The notes under the pieces were generated by a model. The model was given only the letters and a program-made list of their open reading frames with translations, was not told where the DNA came from and did no database searches. From positions 1 to 21,283 of the forward strand of contig CANNNB010000009.1 in assembly GCA_947505995.1 (NCBI GenBank): DNA of 21,283 bases. The letters are read 5' to 3'. Shown piece by piece: positions 1-7,321 of the stretch. Numbering within the stretch: the first letter of the stretch is position 1; every line of letters begins with the position of its first letter. The DNA comes from Comamonadaceae bacterium (GTDB taxonomy: Bacteria > Pseudomonadota > Gammaproteobacteria > Burkholderiales > Burkholderiaceae). The position numbers and the translations under genes were made by a program.

Positions 1-689
1 AGCAAAAACGCAACCACACTGGCGACTTCGCTAGGCTCTGCACGGCGTGCAATGGGGCCTAAGAAGTTTTTGATCGATTCGCTGTAACGGTCGTCTTGCA
101 GTCCCGCTTGAAGCAGTGGTGTTTCTGTGGCGCCAGGAGCCACCGTGTTCAGGCGGACACCGGCATGGCCCCATGCAACAGCGCGCTGACGGACCGCAAC
201 GGTCAATGCGTTTTTGGAACCGGCATAGGCCAAATTACCACCTTTATCACCTGCGCCCATGACAATCTGGCTGACTGCTTGTTCGTCCATGGCGGTGAAA
301 GCTGCAGCCATGGGGTTTTTGTCCCAAGGCAGCATGGCGGAAGCCACAGAGGAAATGACCACGGCAGAGGGGTTAGTGCCTTTTTGCAATGCGGGCAGCA
401 AGCCATCGAGCAATTCAACCGCACCAAAATAATTGACCGAGGTGACCAAGGAGGCGGGTTGCGTTTGAGCACCTAAGCCAGCACAAAGCACCAGGTTGTC
501 GAGTTGTTGCCCACACTTTTCAAGCGCCGCTTGTATGACAGCTTGCCGCCCAGCGGCGGTGGACAGATCGCCCAAGATATCTGCATACTTGAGGTCCACC
601 CCAATGACGATGTGCCCTGCGGCAATCATTGCGTCACGGATTGCTGCGCCAATGCCAGAGGCCGATCCTGTAATCAAAGTGGTGGTCAT
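1..689 (-). CDS. hsdA: 3-alpha-hydroxysteroid dehydrogenase/carbonyl reductase-like SDR (C-terminus cut off)
   Basis: Partial gene; 229 codons are visible and the last roughly 28 residues expected for the family lie beyond base 1. The ATG at 689 has an AGGAG ribosome site (696-700) six bases upstream. The protein starts MTTTLITGSASGIG, giving the classical SDR nucleotide-binding glycine motif at residues 7-14. LVLCAGLG (67-73) replaces the usual NNAG. Catalytic Ser114, Tyr155 and Lys159 (YAGSK) are present. Stretches such as SVNYFGA, NLAYAGSKNALTVAVR and GATETPLLQAGLQD match my memory of the Comamonas testosteroni 3-alpha-HSD/carbonyl reductase, with the same catalytic numbering. That cytosolic enzyme interconverts 3-alpha-hydroxy- and 3-oxosteroids using NAD and also reduces xenobiotic carbonyls. 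It is divergent from the OYE reductase across a 169-bp gap, which suggests shared control. The family call is firm; the physiological substrate is inferred. Confidence 0.88.
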   Translation of the reverse strand, partial: MTTTLITGSASGIGAAIRDAMIAAGHIVIGVDLKYADILGDLSTAAGRQAVIQAALEKCGQQLDNLVLCAGLGAQTQPASLVTSVNYFGAVELLDGLLPALQKGTNPSAVVISSVASAMLPWDKNPMAAAFTAMDEQAVSQIVMGAGDKGGNLAYAGSKNALTVAVRQRAVAWGHAGVRLNTVAPGATETPLLQAGLQDDRYSESIKNFLGPIARRAEPSEVASVVAFL

Positions 690-858
690 GGGTTACTCCT
701 AAAAATAAACGGTCGATGCCAAGTCTTGCGCTAGGCAATAAAGGCTTGATGTTACTTTCCTTCATTCAGTGCTGAAAGTCAGCGTCCGAATGGACGATGT
801 CATTTTTCAGATGGGCTTCACAATGACTCACTGAAGATCTATTTGTATTTGGAGTCTC
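690..858. promoter_or_regulatory. Divergent promoter region between hsdA and the OYE reductase
   Basis: This 169-bp gap holds the start signals of two divergent genes. It contains the CGTCC-GAAT-GGACG dyad listed separately, a perfect 12-bp palindrome TTCAGTGCTGAA at 765-776, and an inverted copy of its half (CACTGAA) at 829-835. A possible but weak sigma-70 promoter for the rightward gene is TTCACA (817-822), 17 bp, TATTTG (840-845). I see no small gene in the gap. Confidence 0.5.
783..799 (+). promoter_or_regulatory. Putative operator, copy A (GGACGATG element)
   Basis: CGTCCGAATGGACGATG. It contains the dyad CGTCC-GAAT-GGACG and the shared core GGACGATG (792-799). Outside four central bases it is identical to copy D (CGTCCG-nnnn-GACGATG). 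The core ends 59 nt before the OYE reductase ATG. A role in regulation is inferred from recurrence in other intergenic regions. Confidence 0.5.
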
Positions 859-2979
859 ATGAGCAATCCTTATCAGCCCCTGCTTCAAACTGGCCGCATT
901 GGCCAATTGGAAATTCGCAACAGAATCATCATGTCGCCCATGGGCTCCAACTTTGCCGAAACGGATGGCACGTGCGGCGAGCGAATTCAGGCTTACTATG
1001 AAGAACGCGCCAAAGGTGGCGCCGGTTTGCTTACCATGGGTGTTTGCGCCGTTGCTTTTCCGCATGGGACGGGTGAGCCCTATCAAGTGGGTGTTTCGCG
1101 TGACGATTTCATTCCTGGCTTGTCGCAAGTCGCAGCCAGAGTTCGCCGCCATGGCGCCAAAATTGCCATGCAATTGCAGCATGGCGGCAAAACAGCAGCG
1201 TTAGATCGCGCGCAGGGCCGTGAACTGTGGGTTCCCTCCATGCCAAAGATGGTTAAGAACGACATGATGTCGGCCATTACGCAGGAAGAACTCAAAACCT
1301 TCATTGGCATTGGCCCTCACCCTGTTCGCATTCGGGTCATGGACTCTGCCGACATTGCCCAAATGGTCGAGTACTTTGCATCGGCGGCCTTGCGGGCCAA
1401 GCAAGCGGGCTTTGATGCCGTTGAGTTACATGGCGCTCACACCTACATCTTGGCGGGTTTTTTGTCGGCCTATTCCAATCAGCGCGAAGACGAGTATGGC
1501 GGTCCGCTCGAAAATCGCGCACGTTTGTTGTTGGACACGATGCGCGCTGTCAAAGCCCGAGTGGGTGCCGATTTCCCGGTATGGGTCAGGTTGGATGGTG
1601 AAGAACTTCACACGCCAGGCGGTATCACATTGGCAGATGCCATGGCCACCGCAAAAATGTGTGAAGCCGCAGGTGCAGATGCCATCAGTGTTTCAGCTTA
1701 TGCCACGCTGACCAGTGGTGTGGTCTTTACGGAGGCCCCCATTCCGCAAAAACCTGGCGCTTACATGTCCAATGCGGCCGCCATTAAAGGCGTGCTGAAG
1801 ATTCCGGTTATTACAGCGGGACGTATTGAGCCCGATGTGGCGGCCAAAGCCATTGCCCAAGGACAGTTCGATTTTGTGGCCATGGCGCGCAAAATGTTGG
1901 CCGACCCAGAAATTCCCATCAAGCTGATTCAGAACCGGCCGCAAGACATTCGACCTTGCATTTATTGCTACGCCTGCGTCAGTGAAATTTTTGTTAATAG
2001 ACGCGTCAAGTGTGCCGTGAACGCTCAAACGGGCCACGAGTTTGAACATCCCATCACGCCCGTTACCCTGCCAAAGCATGTCGTCATTGTGGGCGGTGGT
2101 CCTGCCGGTATGGAGGCAGCCCGCGTGGCAGCCATTCGCGGTCACAAGGTCACTTTATTAGAGCGCAGCGACCGCTTGGGCGGTACTTTGTTTTTTGCAG
2201 GATTGGCCTATCCAGAAAACGGCAAGCTACTCGACTATCTGGTTGAACAAGTGAAAAACCTCCCCATTGAGGTGAAGTTGATGGCAGATACGTCTAAGGA
2301 TGCTGTTGCGGCTTTAAAGCCCGATGTCATCGTGGTGGCTACAGGGGCTAAACGTCGAGCGCCCGCCATTGCGGGTGCTGATCAACAACATGTTTGGAGT
2401 GGTGACGAACTTCGTCGCCTCATGACGGGTGATCGCGCCGATGAAGTGGCCAAGGCCAAATTGAATTTGGCAGAACGAGCCATGTTCAAGGCCGGCGGCA
2501 TGCTGAAGGTGACTGACAGCGCTGAGGCGCTGCAAAGTTTGTCCAAACTGTGGATGCCATTGGGTAAAAAAGTGGCCATTGTGGGCGGCGGCTTGGTGGG
2601 GCTGGAGTTGGCCGAATTTTTGTTGGCCCGTGGTCGCGAAGTCACCGTCCTAGAACCTTCAGACAAAGCTGGTCGTGAGTTGTCGATTGTGCGACGCTGG
2701 CGGGTGCTCGATGTGGTGAAGTCCCATGGCAATTTGCAGTTGAAAGCGCAAGTGCAAGAAATCACTTCAAGCCATGTGGTTTGGCAAGATGCTGAAGGTG
2801 CAAGCACTACAACGCCTGCGAACGCTGTGGTGTTGGCCATTGGGGCTGAGGCTGACGACACCGTGGCTGTTCAATTGGCCAATTGCGGTGTGCCATTGCA
2901 TCGCATTGGCGATTGTGCGGGTGTGAACTACATTGAAGGCGCCATGCACGAAGGCAATCGGGCAGGGCGTACGGTTTAA
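859..2979 (+). CDS. OYE / 2,4-dienoyl-CoA reductase-type flavin oxidoreductase (BaiCD/BaiH-like architecture)
   Basis: A 706-residue NADH:flavin oxidoreductase. The ATG is preceded by GGAG (851-854). Residues 1 to about 375 form an Old Yellow Enzyme TIM barrel, with the hallmark LHGAH and the downstream [16 protein letters not shown] stretch. A four-cysteine iron-sulfur motif follows (Cys367, Cys370, Cys373, Cys385), as in FadH-type enzymes. Next come an FAD-binding GGGPAG motif (412-417) and a second dinucleotide site GGGLVG (576-581). FadH, TMA dehydrogenase and the bile-acid enzymes BaiCD/BaiH share this order of FMN barrel, 4Fe-4S cluster and FAD/NAD(P) domains. Members reduce or form double bonds conjugated to a carbonyl. 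Next to hsdA and a steroid-CoA ligase, a 3-oxo-delta4-steroid or enoyl-CoA substrate is plausible but inferred. It ends 8 bp from the convergent SDR. Confidence 0.85.
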   Translation: MSNPYQPLLQTGRIGQLEIRNRIIMSPMGSNFAETDGTCGERIQAYYEERAKGGAGLLTMGVCAVAFPHGTGEPYQVGVSRDDFIPGLSQVAARVRRHGAKIAMQLQHGGKTAALDRAQGRELWVPSMPKMVKNDMMSAITQEELKTFIGIGPHPVRIRVMDSADIAQMVEYFASAALRAKQAGFDAVELHGAHTYILAGFLSAYSNQREDEYGGPLENRARLLLDTMRAVKARVGADFPVWVRLDGEELHTPGGITLADAMATAKMCEAAGADAISVSAYATLTSGVVFTEAPIPQKPGAYMSNAAAIKGVLKIPVITAGRIEPDVAAKAIAQGQFDFVAMARKMLADPEIPIKLIQNRPQDIRPCIYCYACVSEIFVNRRVKCAVNAQTGHEFEHPITPVTLPKHVVIVGGGPAGMEAARVAAIRGHKVTLLERSDRLGGTLFFAGLAYPENGKLLDYLVEQVKNLPIEVKLMADTSKDAVAALKPDVIVVATGAKRRAPAIAGADQQHVWSGDELRRLMTGDRADEVAKAKLNLAERAMFKAGGMLKVTDSAEALQSLSKLWMPLGKKVAIVGGGLVGLELAEFLLARGREVTVLEPSDKAGRELSIVRRWRVLDVVKSHGNLQLKAQVQEITSSHVVWQDAEGASTTTPANAVVLAIGAEADDTVAVQLANCGVPLHRIGDCAGVNYIEGAMHEGNRAGRTV

Positions 2980-2987
2980 TTTTGACC

Positions 2988-3758
2988 TTAAAAGTTCGGC
3001 GCTTCCACGCCGCCATCGACGCCTAAAATTTTCCCAGTGATCCAAGATGCCGCAGGCGATACCAAGAAGAGTGCAGAAGCTGCAATGTCTTCAGGTTGAC
3101 CCAAGCGGCCCATGGGGGTGCTGGACAACATTCTTTCTGTGCGTTCAGGCGTTAAGAAGGGCGCCAATGCCTCGGTCATGATGGTGCCCGGCTCGATGGC
3201 GTTGACGCGAATGGCTGGACCCAAATCTTGGGCCAAGTTGCGCGTCATTTGGTTGAGCGCGGCTTTGGCAGCACCATAAGCGCTGAAATGTTTCTGCGCA
3301 TAACGTGCGGCCACTGAGGAAATATTGATCACTGCGCCACCACCTGCTTCACGCATGGCTTTGGCTGTTTTCTGAATCATCAAATAAGCCGGGGTGACGT
3401 TCCATGCCAACACGGCACTGAAGTCGTTACCGCCCATTTTGAGGGGGCTGTTGGGGCCTGCGCCGCCAGCGTTGTTGATCAAAATGGTGATCTTGCCAAG
3501 CTCCTGGAGAGTGCGGGCAACCAATGCGTCCATGGTGGCTTCTTGCGCGATGTCTCCTGCCACCACAATGGCGCGTTGGCCCATAGCCCTGATTTCTTCA
3601 GCTACTTTGTGCAAGTCTGCTTCGGTTCTGGCCGTTAGCGCCACATCGGCACCCGCTTGCGCCAGTGTCAAGGCGCACGCACGGCCAATGCCTTTGCCAG
3701 CGCCCGTCACGATGGCCACTTGGCCGTTCAATGAAAAGAGTGAAGCGTGTTGTGTCAT
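2988..3758 (-). CDS. SDR oxidoreductase resembling 7-alpha-hydroxysteroid dehydrogenase
   Basis: A complete 256-residue classical SDR. TGAGKGIG (18-25) binds the cofactor, NNAG lies at 95-98, and the catalytic set is Asn120, Ser148, Tyr161 and Lys165 (YGAAK). INNAGGAGP, the stretch TPERTERMLSSTP, and RLGQPEDIAASALFL with SPAASWITG follow the pattern I recall for E. coli HdhA (7-alpha-HSDH), although FabG-like and other SDRs share part of it. The likely reaction is NAD(P)-dependent oxidation of a secondary hydroxyl to a ketone on a steroid or related polycycle. I see no clear ribosome site before the ATG at 3758. The gene is divergent from the small membrane protein across a 148-bp gap carrying operator copy B. 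Family membership is certain; hydroxysteroid specificity is moderate. Confidence 0.8.
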   Translation of the reverse strand: MTQHASLFSLNGQVAIVTGAGKGIGRACALTLAQAGADVALTARTEADLHKVAEEIRAMGQRAIVVAGDIAQEATMDALVARTLQELGKITILINNAGGAGPNSPLKMGGNDFSAVLAWNVTPAYLMIQKTAKAMREAGGGAVINISSVAARYAQKHFSAYGAAKAALNQMTRNLAQDLGPAIRVNAIEPGTIMTEALAPFLTPERTERMLSSTPMGRLGQPEDIAASALFLVSPAASWITGKILGVDGGVEAPNF

Positions 3759-3906
3759 GGTTTGAGCGTCTTGTCAGTGAATGATCAGTGATGGATACTC
3801 CGCGAAATTGAAAGCTGTGTAATGACACAAACGGACGATGTCCGGGCATGGGCGGCTGAATTAACCTGAAGGCCTTCCTTGAGTTCTCTCTTGATGGACA
3901 CGTACT
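3759..3906. promoter_or_regulatory. Divergent promoter region between the 7-alpha-HSDH-like SDR and the membrane protein
   Basis: A 148-bp gap with operator copy B and a tandem direct repeat of TCAGTGA at 3774-3780 and 3785-3791, an 11-bp period close to one helical turn. I cannot identify a confident -35/-10 pair and see no small gene. Confidence 0.45.
3832..3844 (+). promoter_or_regulatory. Putative operator, copy B (GGACGATG element)
   Basis: CGGACGATGTCCG, a dyad of CGGAC and GTCCG around GAT. It includes the exact core GGACGATG (3833-3840), which ends 66 nt before the membrane-protein ATG at 3907. The partner half-site differs from copies A and D, so the shared part is the core rather than the whole dyad. 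Confidence 0.45.
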
Positions 3907-4422
3907 ATGACGCCAGCACAATTTTTCATGTCTCAGCAACTCACGCCTGGCCTAATCAACGCCTTGATCAATGGTTTGATTGCTTGGTCAATGCACCGAA
4001 ATACGGCCGTCTTGGGCTTGTGGACGGAGGGTGGCTATGCGACTGATTTGATAGCGACAGGCCTGCTGTTGCCTGCTATCAGTTGGCTCATTTTGAAGCC
4101 TCTTTTGGGCCGTCAAGTTCGGCAAGGAAAAGCGCCGCAGCTGGATGCACTGCCACCGCCCAAGCTGTTGCCATTCATGCCCACTGGCTTGTGGCGAGGC
4201 GCATTTGTGATCGGTCTGATGGGCATGATTTTGGTGGGCTTATCCAGTGTCTTGTTGTTGCAAGTATTGGGAAGCCCTGAAATTGTCGGCGGCGACTACG
4301 CTTTGTTCAAAGGCTTGTTTGCTTTGTTATTGACGGTGGTGCTGCAACCCACCATGGTGTTTGCTGCAGTCAAACATGCCAAGTCGCAAGTCGAGAAGGA
4401 TGCAGATACATCAGCGCCTTGA
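3907..4422 (+). CDS. Small four-helix integral membrane protein of unknown function
   Basis: A 171-residue protein I do not recognise. Four hydrophobic segments suitable for membrane spans are visible at about 12-28, 47-66, 96-120 and 133-155. A basic and proline-rich loop separates the second and third (LKPLLGRQVRQGK, then LPPPKLLP). The tail is charged (KHAKSQVEKDAD). The two halves may be a duplicated two-helix unit, but I see no strong repeat. There are no cofactor or catalytic motifs. The ATG at 3907 has only a weak GGA upstream; another in-frame ATG is at 3928. Its placement under its own operator copy in a catabolic cluster suggests a membrane role in uptake or tolerance of a hydrophobic substrate. 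That is a guess from context only. It is convergent with the aldehyde dehydrogenase, with a 16-bp gap. Confidence 0.72.
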   Translation: MTPAQFFMSQQLTPGLINALINGLIAWSMHRNTAVLGLWTEGGYATDLIATGLLLPAISWLILKPLLGRQVRQGKAPQLDALPPPKLLPFMPTGLWRGAFVIGLMGMILVGLSSVLLLQVLGSPEIVGGDYALFKGLFALLLTVVLQPTMVFAAVKHAKSQVEKDADTSAP

Positions 4423-4438
4423 ACTTGAGCTTGTCATT

Positions 4439-5872
4439 TCATGGCGTAATCGCGCCGCGAATCATTTGTGCAAATTGATCGGTGTAGGGTGGCAGCATGC
4501 CCCATTCGCGGCGTGGATCGTGCCCTCCAGCGCTATACACACTGCGGGCATGGCTAAATTCTAAGAAACCTTCATGGCCATGGTAATGACCCATGCCAGA
4601 TGCGCCAACACCGCCAAACGGGGCGTCATGCAAGGCAGGGTGCATCACCACGTCGTTGATAGACACACCGCCGGACAAAGTGTGGTCTAAAACCCAAGCT
4701 TGCTCTGCACTGTCGGTGCCAAAATAATAGAGGGCTAGCGGCCGTTCACCAGCATTGATCTCAGTCACAGCTTGTTTCAAAGTTTGGTATGTCCTTACCA
4801 CCAAGGCAGGCCCAAAAATTTCGTGCTGGGCAATCTCACTGTCTGAACTTGGATTGACCACCATTCGAAGAGGTAGTCTACGTTGTGTTGCATTGTCATC
4901 GCCCGCCACCACGATGCGAGCGCCTTTGGCGCTGGCATCATTCACATATGAATTCAGACGCTCAAAGTGTCTTTCATTCACAATGGGTGTGACATCTTTG
5001 TTATCGGCCGTTGTAGGGAAAAGGTCTTTGTAAATCGACTGAATTTCATTCAGCAAATGATCTGCTTCAGCTTCGTGAACCCAGACCACATCGGGTGAAA
5101 CACACAGCTGTCCTGAGTTGGCGCTTTTGCCCACGGCAATGCGTTCGGCTGCATTGGCAATGTTGGCGCCAGTGCCAATGACGACGGGTGACTTGCCACC
5201 CAACTCCAAAGTGACAGGGACCAAGTTGTCTGAGGCTGCTTTCATGATCAGTTTGCCAACGCTGGTAGCACCCGTGAAGACCAAATGATTCCAGGCTTGT
5301 TTTGAAAATTCTGCGGCTACAGCAGGACCGCCTTGTACGACCGTCAATTCATCTGGCTTGAAGAATTCAGCCACAGCATGTTGCAGTAATTCTGCTGTAC
5401 GTGGCGCAATTTCGGATGGCTTGAGAATAGCGCGGTTGCCGGCAGCAAACACGCTGGATAAAGGCGATAACAATGTGAACAGGGGCGCGTTCCAAGTGCC
5501 AATGATGCCTACCACTCCTTTGGGTTGGTATTTGACCCAGGCTGTCGCGCCAAATGCGTCAAAGGGTACGACGCTAGGGCGCGTTTGGTCTTGTGTCCAG
5601 GTTTCGAGATGATCTCGGGCGTGCTTGAGTGAACCCAAGGAACCCGCTACATCATTCATCATGGAAAAAACGGGCGATCTTCCGCCAAAGTCTTCTTCCA
5701 TGGCTGCGCAGAGAGGATCACAATGTTTGACCAGCATGTCGATGACGCGTTGCAAACGATCTTTCCGAGTGGCCACACTCACGGGGCCCTCTGATCTGAA
5801 GGCGACTTGTTGTAAGGAGACTACTTGTGGCAGCGATTGAATGGCTTGGTTGTCAGAGTTTGAAGCAGACAT
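4439..5872 (-). CDS. NAD(P)-dependent aldehyde dehydrogenase, coniferyl-aldehyde dehydrogenase type
   Basis: A 477-residue aldehyde dehydrogenase. The ATG at 5872 has an AGGAGA ribosome site (5877-5882) four bases away. Visible family motifs are GTWNAP with Asn128, LKPSE with Lys151, FTGATSVGK (199-207) for the cofactor, LELGGKSP with general-base Glu224, and GQLCVSP with nucleophile Cys257. The C-terminal FSHARSVYSAGGHDPRREWG and LPPYTDQF stretches are typical of the short coniferyl-aldehyde dehydrogenase group (CalB and relatives), which lack the longer N-terminus of many ALDHs. It should oxidise a hydrophobic aldehyde to its acid in the cytosol. With the GMC alcohol dehydrogenase and CoA ligase nearby it could convert a side-chain aldehyde to a ligase substrate; that is inference. 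A paralogous C-terminus lies at the right edge of the window. Confidence 0.9.
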   Translation of the reverse strand: MSASNSDNQAIQSLPQVVSLQQVAFRSEGPVSVATRKDRLQRVIDMLVKHCDPLCAAMEEDFGGRSPVFSMMNDVAGSLGSLKHARDHLETWTQDQTRPSVVPFDAFGATAWVKYQPKGVVGIIGTWNAPLFTLLSPLSSVFAAGNRAILKPSEIAPRTAELLQHAVAEFFKPDELTVVQGGPAVAAEFSKQAWNHLVFTGATSVGKLIMKAASDNLVPVTLELGGKSPVVIGTGANIANAAERIAVGKSANSGQLCVSPDVVWVHEAEADHLLNEIQSIYKDLFPTTADNKDVTPIVNERHFERLNSYVNDASAKGARIVVAGDDNATQRRLPLRMVVNPSSDSEIAQHEIFGPALVVRTYQTLKQAVTEINAGERPLALYYFGTDSAEQAWVLDHTLSGGVSINDVVMHPALHDAPFGGVGASGMGHYHGHEGFLEFSHARSVYSAGGHDPRREWGMLPPYTDQFAQMIRGAITP

Positions 5873-5956
5873 GAAATCTCCTAGAGAACGCGGGCATGCG
5901 TGCCCAAAATGTCATGCTATCAAGCAATTGGTGGCGTCGCTTAGTCTAAAAAGACG
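5873..5956. promoter_or_regulatory. Divergent promoter region between the aldehyde dehydrogenase and MFS1
   Basis: An 84-bp gap (120 bp if MFS1 starts at 5993). It contains a perfect GGGCA-TGCG-TGCCC inverted repeat (5892-5905) just upstream of the aldehyde dehydrogenase ribosome site, and operator copy C at the MFS1 side. Confidence 0.4.
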
Positions 5957-5959
5957 ATG
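5943..5959 (+). promoter_or_regulatory. Putative operator, copy C (AGACGATG variant)
   Basis: AGTCTAAAAAGACGATG. It keeps the GTC-n6-GAC spacing of copies A and D and ends in GACGATGG as copy D does on this strand. It overlaps the upstream of two possible MFS1 start codons (5957). If translation instead starts at 5993 the element lies 33 nt before it. This is one of the two weakest copies (with E). Confidence 0.35.
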
Positions 5960-7321
5960 GCGCTAAATTTGCCAATGCGTGAACATGCGTCTATGAATAT
6001 TCAAATAACGCCCGCAGTGACATGGCGCACACACCTGAGCTTGGCGCTCTTGGCTTTGGTCTATATTTTCTCGGTCATTGACCGGCAAATCATTGCCATT
6101 TTGATGGAGCCTATCAAAACGGAGTTTGGCGCAACCGATACCCAAATGGGCTTGCTCAGTGGACTGGCCTTTGGCTTGTTTTATGCGGCCTTGGGGGTCC
6201 CTGTTGGCAAGCTGGCCGACAAATACAACCGCCGCATGATTGTGGCGGTCTGCTGTTCGCTTTGGAGTGTGGCCACCGTGGCATGTGGCTTTGCCGGCCA
6301 GTTTTGGCAATTGCTTTTGTCCCGCATGTCGGTGGCCATTGGTGAGGCGGGCGGCATGGCGCCTTCCATTTCTTTGGTCTCTGATTTGTATCCGCCCAAA
6401 CAACGCTCGACGGTCATCAGTTTGTTCATGACAGGGCCCAACTTGGCGGTGGTCATTGGTTTGTCCTTGGGTGGTTGGATTGCGCAGCAATATGGTTGGC
6501 GCGCTACTTTCTTGTTTTTTGGTGTGCCTGGCATTGTTTTGGGTTTGCTGGTTTGGTGGCTGGTCAAAGAACCCGTTAGAGGCGGCTTTGATCAACCTGC
6601 TCTGGTCGTTGAGCCCGTTGCAGCTGCAGAATCTTTGTGGAAGCAAATCTACCGTCTGTTGCAATTGCCAGCTTTCAGGCGAGTGGCTTTTGCCTGTGGC
6701 ATTGCCGGTTTGGCTGGTTATGCCTACGGCGTTTGGACCCCTAGCTTTTTGGTCAGAACACATGGCTTGAGTTTGGCGCATGCAGGTTTGATGTTTGGAT
6801 TTGCCAGCGGTTTTGGCGCCCTTGTGGGCGGCTTGTTCAGTGGCTGGTTGTGTGACCGTTTGGTTCAGCGCGATGTGCGTTGGCAAGTGGGTTTACCCAT
6901 GCTGGGTGTTTTAATTTCTTTGCCTTGTGCTTTGGCATTTTTACTATGGCCGTCAGAGGGTTATTGGGCATGGGCTGGTTTAAAAATTCCGCATGCCATG
7001 GCGTTTTCCATTGCCTTTGGATTTTTTGGCAGCTGGTGGCCGTCACTTTCCTACAGCGCTATCAGCCATATGGTTCGATCTTCAGAGCGTGGTGTTGCAG
7101 CGGCGTTGTTGAACTTCTTCATCACGCTGTTTGGCATTGGCGTGGGGCCTTTGTTAACGGGCGTCATCAGCGATTTACTGACCCCTAGTATGGGGGCTCA
7201 GGCTTTGCGGTGGTCTTTGGTTTTGGTTATGTTGCTTCTGATTCCAACAGCCATTTTGTTGGGTATGTCACTTCAGGCCTACCGCGCTCAGTGGACCTTC
7301 ATGAACAAGGACAGCCAGTGA
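5957..7321 (+). CDS. MFS transporter 1 (spinster-like / DRQ subfamily)
   Basis: A 454-residue permease with about twelve hydrophobic spans, without a cleavable signal. SVIDRQ in the first span and motif A GVPVGKLADKYNRR between spans 2 and 3 mark the spinster-like MFS group common in catabolic clusters of proteobacteria. GYAYGVWTPSFLVRTHG begins the second half. The family carries small organic acids or lipophilic compounds by proton coupling; neither substrate nor direction can be read here. The start is uncertain: ATG 5957 has an AAAAAGA purine stretch but overlaps operator copy C; in-frame ATG 5993 gives 442 residues and an N-terminus closer to those of MFS3-5. The stop overlaps the GTG start of the following SDR, so the two form a coupled pair. 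Confidence 0.85.
   Translation: MALNLPMREHASMNIQITPAVTWRTHLSLALLALVYIFSVIDRQIIAILMEPIKTEFGATDTQMGLLSGLAFGLFYAALGVPVGKLADKYNRRMIVAVCCSLWSVATVACGFAGQFWQLLLSRMSVAIGEAGGMAPSISLVSDLYPPKQRSTVISLFMTGPNLAVVIGLSLGGWIAQQYGWRATFLFFGVPGIVLGLLVWWLVKEPVRGGFDQPALVVEPVAAAESLWKQIYRLLQLPAFRRVAFACGIAGLAGYAYGVWTPSFLVRTHGLSLAHAGLMFGFASGFGALVGGLFSGWLCDRLVQRDVRWQVGLPMLGVLISLPCALAFLLWPSEGYWAWAGLKIPHAMAFSIAFGFFGSWWPSLSYSAISHMVRSSERGVAAALLNFFITLFGIGVGPLLTGVISDLLTPSMGAQALRWSLVLVMLLLIPTAILLGMSLQAYRAQWTFMNKDSQ
7307..7311 (+). promoter_or_regulatory. Ribosome binding site fixing the GTG start of the MFS1-linked SDR
   Basis: AAGGA, six bases before the GTG at 7318 and inside the end of MFS1. It supports this start over the upstream in-frame GTG at 7210, which would add a long hydrophobic shadow of MFS1 to the SDR. 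Confidence 0.6.

Noticed and set aside
603..609. Further GACGATG heptamers inside genes (for example within hsdA and near 16580 in MFS5)
   Set aside because: They lack the leading G and a dyad partner and lie in coding sequence; a heptamer is expected a few times by chance.
766..1182. Minus-strand open frame of 138 codons spanning the hsdA/OYE gap and the OYE gene start
   Set aside because: It lies mostly antisense to the well-supported OYE reductase and its product has no recognisable motif or hydrophobic pattern.
5963..6886. Minus-strand open frame of 307 codons opposite MFS1
   Set aside because: It is antisense to a clear permease; its Gln/His/Lys-rich composition is that of a complement-strand artefact.
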